Below, one piece after another: positions 1-8,465 of a DNA stretch of 64,000 nt. The notes below the pieces were generated by a model. That model was not told the origin of the DNA. It saw only the letters and a list, made by a program, of their open reading frames with translations, and searched no databases. This stretch comes from an uncultured Oscillospiraceae bacterium (lineage in GTDB: Bacteria > Bacillota > Clostridia > Oscillospirales > Oscillospiraceae). Location of the stretch: NCBI GenBank assembly GCA_947588955.1, contig CANPYX010000007.1, positions 33,128 to 97,127 of the forward strand, read 5' to 3'. The position numbers were made by a program, and so were the translations under genes. Numbering within the stretch: position 1 is the first letter of the stretch; each line of letters starts with the position of its first letter.

Positions 1-205
1 CGACCAGCGTGGGATGTCGTCGTCGCGGAAGCCGCTTAACCTCGCCCCGCCGCAAGCGGCAGGGCTCAGGCGCAGGCTTCGCTCCTCCTCTCCCCACGCA
101 ATCATGATTGCGTGGGGGCCCCAATTTTCCCCCGCTGGACACCCCTTTTAAAAACGACCACACAGGGGGCTGAGGCCCCCTATGTGGAGAACCCCGGAGA
201 GCGGG
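1..205 (+). repeat. Repeat family II, copy a (truncated by window edge)
   Basis: The stretch from about 127 to 200 (ending in a GGGGGC/GCCCCC hairpin and TATGTGGAGAACCCC) recurs at 41361-41416 and 52497-52552. The family's second hairpin (CCAGCG near 3-9 pairing with CGCTGG near 132-137) here carries about 110 extra bases in its loop, including a perfect 26 bp palindrome at 92-117 centred on ATCATGAT. No coding region is visible in this 289 bp stretch before gpmI. Confidence 0.75.
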
Positions 206-289
206 TCGGAACGGAGCAGAAGTGGGGTTCCGGCGCAAAGCTTTGGGGATGTTTGTGATGATGCGAACAACTATGAATGGAGGTTTTTT

Positions 290-1816
290 ATGAAACGTCC
301 TGTGACACTTATTATTATGGACGGGTTTGGGATCGATACGCCGGACCCGAAGATCAATGCTATTGCGGCGGCGAGGCATCCGAATCTGGACAGGCTGATC
401 GCCGCGAGCCCTATATGCAAGCTCCAGGCGTCCGGGGAGGACGTGGGGCTTCCTGACGGGCAGATGGGCAACTCCGAGGTGGGGCACACCAACATCGGAG
501 CGGGAAGGATTGTGTACCAGAGCCTTTTGCGCATCACCGTCGCCGTCCGTGACGGCAGCTTTTTTGAAAATCCAGAGTATATCGCCGCCATGGACGCGGC
601 AAAGGCCTCCGGCGGCGCGCTGCACCTGATGGGACTCATGTCCCCCGGCGGCGTCCACAGCCACAACACTCACACCTGGGCGTTTTTGGAGATGGCGAAG
701 CGGCGCGGGCTCGACAAGGTCTATATTCACTGCTTCATGGACGGACGCGACGTGCCGCCCAGCTCCGGCAAGGAGTATATCGAGGAGTGTGTTGCAAAGT
801 GCGCCGAGATAGGCGTGGGCAAGATAGCCACCATCGCCGGGCGCTTTTATGCCATGGACCGGGACAACAGGTGGGAGCGCGTTGAGAAGGCTTACAGCGC
901 CATGGTTTACGGCGAGGGGAACATTGACCCCGACCCTGTCCATGTGATGCAGGCGAGCTACGACGCCGGCGTCACCGACGAGTTTGTGGTGCCCTCCGTG
1001 GTGGACCCTGAGGGGACGGTCAAACCCGGAGACTCCGTTATCTTCACCAACTTCCGCCCGGACCGCGCCAGGGAGATCACCCGCACCTTCGTTGACCCGG
1101 ATTTCACGGGCTTCGAGAGGAAAAAGGGATTTTTCCCGGTGAAATACGTCTGCACCACCCAGTACGACGCAACCATGCCCAACGTCACGGTCGCCTTCCC
1201 GCCTGAGGAGCTGAGGAACACCTTTGGCGAGATTTTGGCTCAGCGTGGCATGAAGCAGCTGCGCATCGCGGAGACGGAGAAGTACGCCCATGTCACCTTC
1301 TTCTTCAACGGCGGCACCGAGCAGGTCTACGACGGGGAGGACCGGGCGCTTATACCCTCGCCCAAGGAGTTCCCCACCTACGACCTCATTCCTGAGATGA
1401 GCGCCCGCAAGGTCGCCGACGAGTGCGTCAGGCGCATTGAGAGCGGAAAGTACGACGCCATAATCCTCAACTTCGCAAACTGCGACATGGTGGGCCACAC
1501 GGGAGTTTTTGACGCGGCTGTCAAGGCTGTGGAGACCGTGGACGAGTGCGTGGGGAAGATCGTGGACGCCGTCATGAAGGCGGGGGGCGTATGCCTCATC
1601 ACCGCCGACCACGGCAACGCGGATAAGATGATCGCCGAGGACGGCACGCCCCACACGGCCCACACCACCAACCCCGTGCCCTTCTTTATCGTGGGCGCGC
1701 CGGAGGTGAAGAAGCTCCGGGACGGGCGGCTGGCTGATATATGCCCCACGATGCTTGAGCTCATGGGGATCGATAAGCCCGCCGAGATGTCGGGCAGCAG
1801 CCTTATAATTGATTAG
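290..1816 (+). CDS. gpmI: 2,3-bisphosphoglycerate-independent phosphoglycerate mutase
   Basis: Interconverts 3- and 2-phosphoglycerate in glycolysis using a Mn-dependent phosphoserine intermediate. The 508 residue protein has the family's usual length. The metal-binding start (LIIMDGFG, Asp11) and the catalytic serine, Ser62 in GNSEVGHTNIGAG, are present, as are the late alkaline-phosphatase-fold motifs (NFANCDMVGHTG and TADHGNAD). The ATG at 290 is chosen because GGAGG lies at 279-283, six bases upstream; a longer reading frame back to 182 runs into repeat DNA. The stop codon is the first base pair of a terminator-like hairpin belonging to repeat family I. Enolase, the next glycolytic step, lies 5 kb downstream but in a separate unit. 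Confidence 0.96.
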   Translation: MKRPVTLIIMDGFGIDTPDPKINAIAAARHPNLDRLIAASPICKLQASGEDVGLPDGQMGNSEVGHTNIGAGRIVYQSLLRITVAVRDGSFFENPEYIAAMDAAKASGGALHLMGLMSPGGVHSHNTHTWAFLEMAKRRGLDKVYIHCFMDGRDVPPSSGKEYIEECVAKCAEIGVGKIATIAGRFYAMDRDNRWERVEKAYSAMVYGEGNIDPDPVHVMQASYDAGVTDEFVVPSVVDPEGTVKPGDSVIFTNFRPDRAREITRTFVDPDFTGFERKKGFFPVKYVCTTQYDATMPNVTVAFPPEELRNTFGEILAQRGMKQLRIAETEKYAHVTFFFNGGTEQVYDGEDRALIPSPKEFPTYDLIPEMSARKVADECVRRIESGKYDAIILNFANCDMVGHTGVFDAAVKAVETVDECVGKIVDAVMKAGGVCLITADHGNADKMIAEDGTPHTAHTTNPVPFFIVGAPEVKKLRDGRLADICPTMLELMGIDKPAEMSGSSLIID

Positions 1817-1990
1817 TCGCAAAAGGGCTGCGCCCTTTTGTGACTAAGGGGAACGTGCGGAAGACCTCCGGGAAAAGCCTGTGGGCTTTTTTCGGAGGTC
1901 TTCCTGCTGTCACGGCTTGCGCACTCGCATCGCTCGCACACTCACCGTGACAAGATGTGATTTTTCCGACGTACATGCCGCCGGAAAAAT
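1815..1990 (+). repeat. Repeat family I, copy 1 (four-hairpin element)
   Basis: Order in coding orientation: hp1 1815-1845 (14 bp stem, terminator-like, starts at the gpmI stop), linker GGGGAACGTGCGG, hp2 1861-1902 (long two-part stem), hp3 1907-1952 (TGTCACGG paired with CCGTGACA), hp4 1960-1990 (ATTTTTCCG paired with CGGAAAAAT around a CATG centre). The same order of parts occurs at 30.4, 31.6, 41.5, 42.9, 47.5 and 62.0 kb. Confidence 0.9.
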
Positions 1991-2095
1991 ATTTGATTTG
2001 AAGTTTTTCGACGGACTGTCAGATTATCCCTTAATGGACACTGATTGGAATTCGGTGGGGGAGCGCCCGCGGGTGGCGCTGTTGGGCGGTGGGGG

Positions 2096-3361
2096 TTAGT
2101 AGTTGATTTTGGGGATTTCCCAATCGGAGGGGAAGAGGTCGTAGAACCAGGGGAGGGGGGCTAACAATGTGATCTCGTGGGTCTCCGGGTCGATCCGGCA
2201 CTTACTGCACATACCTTTTTCGGCGCTCCAGCCCTTGACGGACAGGATTATTTTGTTGCGGGCGGCGACGACGGCGTCGCGCTGCTTTTGGGTTTCGCTG
2301 CCGGTGAGCTTTGAATATGCCAGGGCAACGTCATCGTCGGTGATGGTCCAGGGGGTGTCGGTCGCTATGTCCAAATCCTCAAATAACGGCTCGACGTCGG
2401 ATTCGGCGTAGACTGCTGTGGTGGCGGTAGCGCCGGCGATGAGAAGCATCGTCAGGACCACGGCTGAGAGCCGGCTGAAAATTGAACGCTTTTTGAACCT
2501 CATGATCGATTCGATCCTTTCTGAAAAAATATTTTTGGAAAAGCTTGATGTCGCGGCGGAGAAGCGGCGCTTTTGGTCCTCCATTGTCAGGAGAGTGAGG
2601 GCGTAGGGTTGGCGGTGGGTGGCGCCGTAGTGGTGGAGGACCTGTTCGTCACAGGCGTGCTCCAGGTCGCGGTTCAGGAGCGCGAACATCACCCATATGA
2701 GGGGGTTGAACCAGTGGAGACACAGCGCGACGGCCGCAGAGAGCTTGCGGAGGGCGTCGAAGCGGCGGATGTGGGTGTACTCGTGGTAAAGGGCGTAGCG
2801 GACGGACCGCTCGTCCTGCCAGTTCGTGGCCTTGGGGAGGAGTATCACCGGTTTTAAAATGCCGAAGGTCAGAGGTCCCGGCAGACCGTCAAGCTCGCGT
2901 ATCTCCAGCCGCCGCTTGAGGGGATGAGTCACGCGCCAGAAGGAGACGAAATCATTCTCCACGGGGGTGGAGGCGGCAAACTCCCGACGGCAGCGAAGCC
3001 AGGAGATGAGGAAGTACGCCGCCAGCGCCAGCGCCACCGCCGCCCAGATGACGGGGAGGAGCGGGATTTTTGCCGCTGCCGGAGCCGCTGCCGCCGCTTC
3101 GCCGGAGATGTCCGGCGAAGGGACGTTCTCCGCGTGGGGAACGGGTATGACGATGCAAGAGACGGCGGAAAAAGCCTCCTCCACGCGTTCATAGACCGGC
3201 AGATGAACGGGAATCCGCACCGGCAGCAGGAGACGCGCGACGACTACCGCCCACAGCGCGGGAAAGAGGCGCTTGGGGAGCCTGTCGAGGAACAGGGAGC
3301 GCAGGACCAAAACCGCCAGGACCAGCGCCCCACCCGACAGGCTCATTCTCAAAAGGGTCAT
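2096..3361 (-). CDS. M56 (BlaR1/MecR1-like) membrane metallopeptidase, copy 1
   Basis: A 421 residue integral membrane sensor-protease of the kind that cleaves a BlaI/MecI repressor on signal. Two N-terminal membrane segments, a long loop, a third near residues 105-122, then the zinc motif HEYTH (about 193-197) and the LEHACDE third ligand, and a further membrane segment near 300 leading to an external tail. The first ~270 residues are almost identical to the 4926-6545 gene; the ~120 residue tail differs, sharing only a short module (ALAYS..., AARNK.I, FYDLFPSDW). The ATG at 3361 is favoured over GTG 3370 because it matches the ATGA overlap seen in copy 2. It has no blaI of its own and overlaps the end of a truncated sensor gene instead. 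Confidence 0.85.
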   Translation of the reverse strand: MTLLRMSLSGGALVLAVLVLRSLFLDRLPKRLFPALWAVVVARLLLPVRIPVHLPVYERVEEAFSAVSCIVIPVPHAENVPSPDISGEAAAAAPAAAKIPLLPVIWAAVALALAAYFLISWLRCRREFAASTPVENDFVSFWRVTHPLKRRLEIRELDGLPGPLTFGILKPVILLPKATNWQDERSVRYALYHEYTHIRRFDALRKLSAAVALCLHWFNPLIWVMFALLNRDLEHACDEQVLHHYGATHRQPYALTLLTMEDQKRRFSAATSSFSKNIFSERIESIMRFKKRSIFSRLSAVVLTMLLIAGATATTAVYAESDVEPLFEDLDIATDTPWTITDDDVALAYSKLTGSETQKQRDAVVAARNKIILSVKGWSAEKGMCSKCRIDPETHEITLLAPLPWFYDLFPSDWEIPKINY

Positions 3362-3375
3362 TTGTCCCACCCCTC
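2494..3375 (-). repeat. Segmental duplication, copy 1 of M56 N-terminal region
   Basis: Bases 2494-3375 match 5678-6559 at a constant offset of 3184 with only a handful of differences, mostly at the 2.5-2.65 kb end. Identity stops exactly at CCCACCCCTC beside the start codon and at the codons after MRFK, where the sensor tails diverge. It therefore covers the protease domain plus the last codons of blaI. Confidence 0.9.
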
Positions 3376-3948
3376 GTCAGGGTGGAAGAAGCTCCACAGG
3401 GTTTCGTCAAAATCCGCCGCCTTGGTTCCGTCGTCGTTCAAGACGTAATAGTTTTCCGTTCCTACCGTGAGCAAAGAGCCGGACGCGCTGAAGTGGACGT
3501 GGTTCCCGTCCCGATACGATACCTCAAAGCCCTGGTTGCCGCCGAAACGCACATCCTGCCGCGCGTCGGAAGGGTCCGCAGTCTCCGCCGGCTCCAGCCG
3601 GAGACCCTTCAGATAACGTATCAGGTCTTCCGCGGAGTCTCCGCTCAAAACGGCATCAGAATTCATAAACGGCGCAATAATCAGGACTTCCTCAAAGAAG
3701 CCGTCTGTGAAAACGTCGTTGGAGCCGGCGTGCTCCCGGTCGGGGGCGGCGAGAACGAAGGTTGAGGAGACCGCGCCGATGGACACAGCGAGCAAGAGCG
3801 CCGCGGCAGCGTACCTGGTTGCCCTCGATACCTTTTTGCACTTCATAATTGAATTGATCCTTTCCAAAATGGCATTTTTCATGAAATTCGCGGTAAATGC
3901 GGCGGAGAAGCGGTTTGGGTGAGGACGAGAGTTAAGCAGCCGCAGCAA
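3358..3948 (-). pseudogene. C-terminal remnant of a third M56 sensor
   Basis: A 196 codon frame whose first ~50 residues (RFSAAFTANFMKNAI, then LERINSIMKCKK and a membrane segment ending SSTFVLAA) align with residues ~270-320 of the two intact M56 proteins, followed by a different 130 residue extracytoplasmic tail. The whole protease domain is absent. Its last four codons (GWDK, stop) are those of blaI, so its end was made by the duplication junction. It overlaps the GDPD-like gene by 17 bp and the M56 copy 1 start by 4 bp. It may be an inert remnant or may still express a lone sensor tail through an internal start. Confidence 0.75.
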
Positions 3949-4924
3949 CGGCGAGAGGGGTGAGAGTGTTTGTATAGATACCCGTAACGCCCTGGGAGAG
4001 GATTGTTTTTGCCTCTGATATGTCGTCGACGGTGTGAGTCCAGGAGAGAAGTGAGCGTGAGGTAAGAATACCGCTGTATTCGGGCTTCCACCAGTAGTTC
4101 CACATGGTTATTCCCTCGATGTTGTTGTCACAGCAGAAATCGGCAAAGTCCTCAAATTGCGCTTTGCTGCCGTCAAAGCCGGAGGCGTAAAGGGTGAGAA
4201 TGTAATGGGGAAAGTGGTTTATTCGCTCAAGAGTGGTGTACATCTCCTTGCTGTAAAGCTGTATGTACATTCTGTCCAGGAGGTACAGAAGCCCCGCGTC
4301 CTTTACCTCGGAATAGAGCTCGGTGAACTGGACGGAGACAGTTTCGTTGTCTGTGTGCTTCGTGTCGGTGATCACCACTATGTCGGGATATTCCTCCATC
4401 AGGCGGAGAAGGTCACGGAATGTGAGTTGGGTGTACTTGTCCATTATTGGACCCAGGGTGACAAATTCGGAGAAGGAGGGTACGGTGCCATTCTCCAGTT
4501 CCTCCCAAGGGCTCACGTTCCAGTCGTGGCGCAGGACAAGTTTGCCGTCTGAGGTGAAAACAATGTCGGCTTCAAAGACTCTGATTCCCGAACCGTATGC
4601 CTTTTGAAAGGCCTCAAGGCAATTCCTGCCCAGCCAGTCATCGCAGGGACCAAGGGCGTGAGCCACGACACTGCTGCCCTCAAGTATTTCTCTTCCGGAA
4701 AGTGACCCCTTGGGGGCGGACTCCTGTTCTAAAACCGGTTCACTCATAAGCTCATCAAGGGCGCGGATTTGGCTGTACGCCCGTTCAAGGTCCGAGCTCA
4801 GATTGGAGACCGCAAGGTGCAACTTCGCTAAAAGCAGAGCCTCTGCCACGACTGTCAGCGCCAGAATGACGGCTGCCAATATGCCGATTCCTGAAAGCCG
4901 ACGAGCTTTTTTTACAGCAGCCAA
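3932..4924 (-). CDS. GDPD-like (glycerophosphodiester phosphodiesterase fold) membrane-anchored protein
   Basis: The 330 residue protein has an N-terminal membrane anchor (about 10-33) and a TIM-barrel GDPD-like domain from about residue 75: VVAHALG, LEAFQKAYGSGIRVFEADI, TSDGKLVLRHDW. The acidic pair and both histidines expected of GDPD are there, but the usual His-Arg at the start of the barrel is His-Ala, so catalysis is uncertain. It begins one base after the M56 copy 2 stop, probably at TTG 4924, which suggests translational coupling to the sensor. Related GDPD-superfamily domains of unknown substrate are common in Firmicutes. I infer a wall- or lipid-related role in the same regulon. Confidence 0.72.
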   Translation of the reverse strand: MAAVKKARRLSGIGILAAVILALTVVAEALLLAKLHLAVSNLSSDLERAYSQIRALDELMSEPVLEQESAPKGSLSGREILEGSSVVAHALGPCDDWLGRNCLEAFQKAYGSGIRVFEADIVFTSDGKLVLRHDWNVSPWEELENGTVPSFSEFVTLGPIMDKYTQLTFRDLLRLMEEYPDIVVITDTKHTDNETVSVQFTELYSEVKDAGLLYLLDRMYIQLYSKEMYTTLERINHFPHYILTLYASGFDGSKAQFEDFADFCCDNNIEGITMWNYWWKPEYSGILTSRSLLSWTHTVDDISEAKTILSQGVTGIYTNTLTPLAVAAAA

Positions 4925-4925
4925 A

Positions 4926-6545
4926 TCAGTCGGAGACCTCTACAACCATACGTGCCCAGCCAGGGTCGGAGTATACGCTGGCGGCAAATCCATACCGGGT
5001 TCCGGCGATGGTATTGGGAAATGACAGGGGATAAAACGTTCCAACGTTAGCTATCCAGTCCTCAAGCTTGCCGGTATCTTCATTAAAAATGCCAATGTTG
5101 CATTTGTCACCGGGGAGAGTGGCGGCGTAACATTCGACAGTGCGTCCGTCGGAAGTGAAGTTGTAGAAGGGAGAGGTGGAGGTCTCGTCGTCAGTTATAT
5201 GAAGATAAACATTTCCGTTGAAAAGGACGTCAATTTCTCCTGCCTCAATTTTATCCATGTAATCGTCAAAGTTGCCGCCACGGAAGTCGCCGAAGGTCGA
5301 TGCGAAAACGGAAGTGGGACCCAAGTGAGATACCCAGGTTTTTGCGCTTCCCGAATAACTTGCCGCAGGTAGGTCCCAATCTTCGGGGAAAAGTGAATAG
5401 AAATCAGGAATGTCCTGGACAGTTCCGTCAGGATTTGTGACAGTTGCGCCGTGTGTGGTCCAACTTTTTGAGAAAATTACCTTGTTTCTGGCGGCGATTA
5501 TTGCCTCACGCTCGGCGTCGGTCTCGGCGGCGTCAAGGTCGCTGTAAGCAAGGGCGATTTCTTCGTCGGAAATTTCGGGCTCGTCGGCAGCGAGGGCAAC
5601 CGTTGAAGAGACGGCGGCAACGATCATAACAAGGGTGAGCATGACGGAGATAAGTCTGCTCAATTTTGTTGATGTTTTGAACCTCATGATTGATTCGATC
5701 CTTTCTGAAAAAATATTTTTGGAAAAGCTTGATGTTATGGCGGAGAAGCGGCGTTTTTGGTCCTCCATGGTCAGGAGGGCGAGGGCGTAGGGGCGGCGGT
5801 GGGTGGCGCCGTAGTGGTGGAGGACCTGCTCGTCGCAGGCGTGCTCCAGGTCGCGGTTCAGGAGCGCGAACATCACCCATATGAGGGGGTTGAACCAGTG
5901 GAGACACAGCGCGACGGCCGCAGAGAGCTTGCGGAGGGCGTCGAAGCGGCGGATGTGGGTGTACTCGTGGTAAAGGGCGTAGCGGACGGACCGCTCGTCC
6001 TGCCAGTTCGTGGCCTTGGGGAGGAGTATCACCGGTTTTAAAATGCCGAAGGTCAGAGGTCCCGGCAGACCGTCAAGCTCGCGTATCTCCAGCCGCCGCT
6101 TGAGGGGATGAGTCACGCGCCAGAAGGAGACGAAATCATTCTCCACGGGGGTGGAGGCGGCAAACTCCCGACGGCAGCGAAGCCAGGAGATGAGGAAGTA
6201 CGCCGCCAGCGCCAGCGCCACCGCCGCCCAGATGACGGGGAGGAGCGGGATTTTTGCCGCTGCCGGAGCCGCTGCCGCCGCTTCGCCGGAGATGTCCGGC
6301 GAAGGGACGTTCTCCGCGTGGGGAACGGGTATGACGATGCAAGAGACGGCGGAAAAAGCCTCCTCCACGCGTTCATAGACCGGCAGATGAACGGGAATCC
6401 GCACCGGCAGCAGGAGACGCGCGACGACTACCGCCCACAGCGCGGGAAAGAGGCGCTTGGGGAGCCTGTCGAGGAACAGGGAGCGCAGGACCAAAACCGC
6501 CAGGACCAGCGCCCCACCCGACAGGCTCATTCTCAAAAGGGTCAT
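4926..6545 (-). CDS. M56 (BlaR1/MecR1-like) membrane metallopeptidase, copy 2
   Basis: A 539 residue antirepressor protease, partner of the adjacent BlaI. It has the same N-terminal membrane region and HEYTH zinc site as copy 1, then a membrane segment and a ~230 residue extracytoplasmic domain that starts with the ALAYS / AARNK module and continues with a unique region rich in aromatic and acidic residues. No penicillin-binding (transpeptidase) motif such as SxxK is obvious in the tail, so the ligand is not evidently a beta-lactam. ATG 6545 overlaps the blaI stop (ATGA). It is expected to be autoregulated through the BlaI operators at 6927-7003. Confidence 0.88.
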   Translation of the reverse strand: MTLLRMSLSGGALVLAVLVLRSLFLDRLPKRLFPALWAVVVARLLLPVRIPVHLPVYERVEEAFSAVSCIVIPVPHAENVPSPDISGEAAAAAPAAAKIPLLPVIWAAVALALAAYFLISWLRCRREFAASTPVENDFVSFWRVTHPLKRRLEIRELDGLPGPLTFGILKPVILLPKATNWQDERSVRYALYHEYTHIRRFDALRKLSAAVALCLHWFNPLIWVMFALLNRDLEHACDEQVLHHYGATHRRPYALALLTMEDQKRRFSAITSSFSKNIFSERIESIMRFKTSTKLSRLISVMLTLVMIVAAVSSTVALAADEPEISDEEIALAYSDLDAAETDAEREAIIAARNKVIFSKSWTTHGATVTNPDGTVQDIPDFYSLFPEDWDLPAASYSGSAKTWVSHLGPTSVFASTFGDFRGGNFDDYMDKIEAGEIDVLFNGNVYLHITDDETSTSPFYNFTSDGRTVECYAATLPGDKCNIGIFNEDTGKLEDWIANVGTFYPLSFPNTIAGTRYGFAASVYSDPGWARMVVEVSD

Positions 6546-6559
6546 TTGTCCCACCCCTC
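5678..6559 (-). repeat. Segmental duplication, copy 2 (probable donor)
   Basis: Partner of 2494-3375. This copy keeps its native blaI upstream, so it is the likely source of the duplication; the other copy joins at the same CCCACCCCTC boundary to unrelated sequence. Confidence 0.85.
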
Positions 6560-6904
6560 CACAACGCGGCGAAGCTCCGAAAGCTGCTCCTCGGTGAGCG
6601 TCTCGCGCCCCAGAAGCGCGGCGAAGAGACTGCCGGCGTTGCCGTCGTAGAGCTTGCCGATGAGCTCGTTTGTCTGCGCTTCACGTATCTCGGCGCGGGA
6701 GACGAGGGCACGGCACTGAAAGCCGGGCTCGCGCCGCTCAATGGCGCCCTTGGCGATACAACGCTTTATCAGGGTGTAGGTGGTGTTCACGTTCCAGCCA
6801 ACCTCACTGCCCAGCACCTCCGCGATGTGCTTGGCGGTGGAGTCGCCCTCGCGCCACAGCACGTTCATCACCTTCAGCTCGGAATCGTAAAGCTTCGCGT
6901 CCAT
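6542..6904 (-). CDS. blaI: BlaI/MecI-family winged-helix repressor
   Basis: A 120 residue repressor: N-terminal winged helix (DSELKVMNVLWREGDSTAKH ... NTTYTLIKRC) and a C-terminal dimerisation region. Family members bind TACTAC/GTAGTA-type dyads and are inactivated by cleavage by the partner M56 protease, encoded next in the operon with an ATGA overlap. The start at 6904 follows a GGGAGG Shine-Dalgarno. Three operator-like dyads lie over its own promoter, which predicts autorepression of blaI-M56-GDPD-M56. Confidence 0.93.
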   Translation of the reverse strand: MDAKLYDSELKVMNVLWREGDSTAKHIAEVLGSEVGWNVNTTYTLIKRCIAKGAIERREPGFQCRALVSRAEIREAQTNELIGKLYDGNAGSLFAALLGRETLTEEQLSELRRVVEGWDK

Positions 6905-6926
6905 ATGTTAAAGTCCTCCCTATTTC

Positions 6927-7003
6927 TTATTACAGCTGTAGTATGGGTCCAAGATGTATACTACCACAGTCGTATGCAGTTGTCAATACTACTGGAGTAG
7001 TAT
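6927..7003 (-). promoter_or_regulatory. blaI promoter with three BlaI operator dyads
   Basis: Minus-strand promoter TTGACA (6986-6981), 17 bp, TAGTAT (6963-6958). Dyads of the form ATACTAC-N4-GTAGTAT: 6986-7003 is perfect (8 bp arms if extended to 6985-7004), 6958-6975 matches 6 of 7 positions and covers the -10, 6927-6944 matches 5 of 7 in the 5' leader. Spacing of 28 and 31 bp puts them about three helical turns apart. Confidence 0.85.
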
Positions 7004-7117
7004 TTTGAAAACAATTTGTGAACGAAGGGAGCGCATGATTTGAGGGGGAGGCGCGCATAATGATAAAAGTCCGTAAACGGACGGAAAAAGCGCGGCTGCG
7101 CGGTATGGAGGTACATT

Positions 7118-8365
7118 ATGCGGGAATGTGTGGAAATTTGCACAGTCTCCGGACGGGAGATACTCGATTCGCGGGGAAACCCCACAGTGGAGGCGGAGGT
7201 TACTCTGGCGGACGGAAGCGTGGGGGTGGCGGCGGTGCCGTCGGGCGCCTCCACGGGGGCGTTTGAGGCGCATGAGAGGCGTGACGGGGACGGGCGTTAC
7301 GGCGGAAAGGGCGTGCTGGGCGCGGCGGGGAGCGTGTCGGGGGAGATATTCCTTGCCCTGAGGGGCTTCAACGCCCTGGACCAGCGGGGGCTGGACAGGA
7401 GGCTCCGGGAGCTGGACGGGACGGAAAATCTGTCGCGGCTGGGCGCCAACGCGGTGCTTTCCGTGTCCGTGGCGGCGGCAAAGGCGGCGGCGGTGAGCCG
7501 GGGACTGCCGCTCTGGTCGTATCTCGGCGGCATTGGGGCGGCGAGGCTGCCGATGCCCATGATGAACGTTTTGAACGGCGGCGCACACGCGGGAAACTGC
7601 GTGGACATACAGGAGTTCATGCTGGTGCCGGTGGGGGCGGAGAGCTTCCGCGAGGCGGTGCGCTGGTGCGCCGAGGTGTTCCACACGCTGAAAAAGGTGG
7701 TGCGGTCCGCCGGAGTTGGGGACGAGGGCGGATACGCGCCGGAGCTGGAGTCCGACGAGGCGGCGCTGAGGGTGCTTGTGGAGGGGGTCCGGGCGGCGGG
7801 CTTCGAGCCAGGGCGGGACTTCAGATTCTCCATTGACGCGGCGGCGTCGGAGTGGAGGACGGAGGAGGGGTATTTCCTCCCGAAGCGCAGGGAAAAGCTC
7901 AGCGCGGAGCAGCTAATTGACAGGTGGCGGGGCTTTTGCGAAAAATACCCCATCCTCTCCATCGAGGACGGCCTTGGGGAGGAGGATTGGGACGGCTGGC
8001 AAAAAATGACGCGGGAGCTTGGCGGTAAGGTCAGGCTCGTGGGCGACGACCTGTTCGTCACAAGCTCCGCCAGAATCAGGGAGGGCGCGTCGCTGGGCGC
8101 GGGCAACGCGGTGCTTGTAAAGATGAACCAGATCGGGACGCTGACGGACACCCTCGACGCTGTGGAGACGGCGAAGCTTTCGGGGTACGTGCCCGTGATC
8201 TCCCACCGCTCCGGGGAGACGGAGGACACGACCATAGCTGATCTGGCGGTGGCGGTGAACGCGCCGTATATAAAAACAGGCGCACCCAGCCGCACCGACA
8301 GGACGGCAAAATACAACCGGCTCATGAAAATCGAGGACGAGCTGGGAAAATCCGCGATTTTTTGA
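7118..8365 (+). CDS. eno: Enolase
   Basis: Converts 2-phosphoglycerate to phosphoenolpyruvate. Family signatures are intact: SGREILDSRGNPTVEAEV, PSGASTGAFEAHERRDGD, MMNVLNGGAHAGN, SIEDGLGEEDWDGW, GDDLFVTS, the catalytic-lysine region VKMNQIGTLT and SHRSGETEDTTIADLAVA. At 415 residues it is about 15 shorter than most enolases and somewhat divergent (for example GNCVDIQEFM). ATG 7118 has GGAGG six bases upstream. It is transcribed away from blaI; about 110 bp separate it from the blaI operators. Phosphoenolpyruvate also feeds the aromatic operon downstream. Confidence 0.95.
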   Translation: MRECVEICTVSGREILDSRGNPTVEAEVTLADGSVGVAAVPSGASTGAFEAHERRDGDGRYGGKGVLGAAGSVSGEIFLALRGFNALDQRGLDRRLRELDGTENLSRLGANAVLSVSVAAAKAAAVSRGLPLWSYLGGIGAARLPMPMMNVLNGGAHAGNCVDIQEFMLVPVGAESFREAVRWCAEVFHTLKKVVRSAGVGDEGGYAPELESDEAALRVLVEGVRAAGFEPGRDFRFSIDAAASEWRTEEGYFLPKRREKLSAEQLIDRWRGFCEKYPILSIEDGLGEEDWDGWQKMTRELGGKVRLVGDDLFVTSSARIREGASLGAGNAVLVKMNQIGTLTDTLDAVETAKLSGYVPVISHRSGETEDTTIADLAVAVNAPYIKTGAPSRTDRTAKYNRLMKIEDELGKSAIF

Positions 8366-8465
8366 TTTTTTAGTGAAACATTCCGCCGTTTTTTGCGTCT
8401 TAATAGGTGAGAGGGTAAAAGCTTCCGCTTATACGGAAACAAAAAACGGTAAAGGAGTGTATAAA

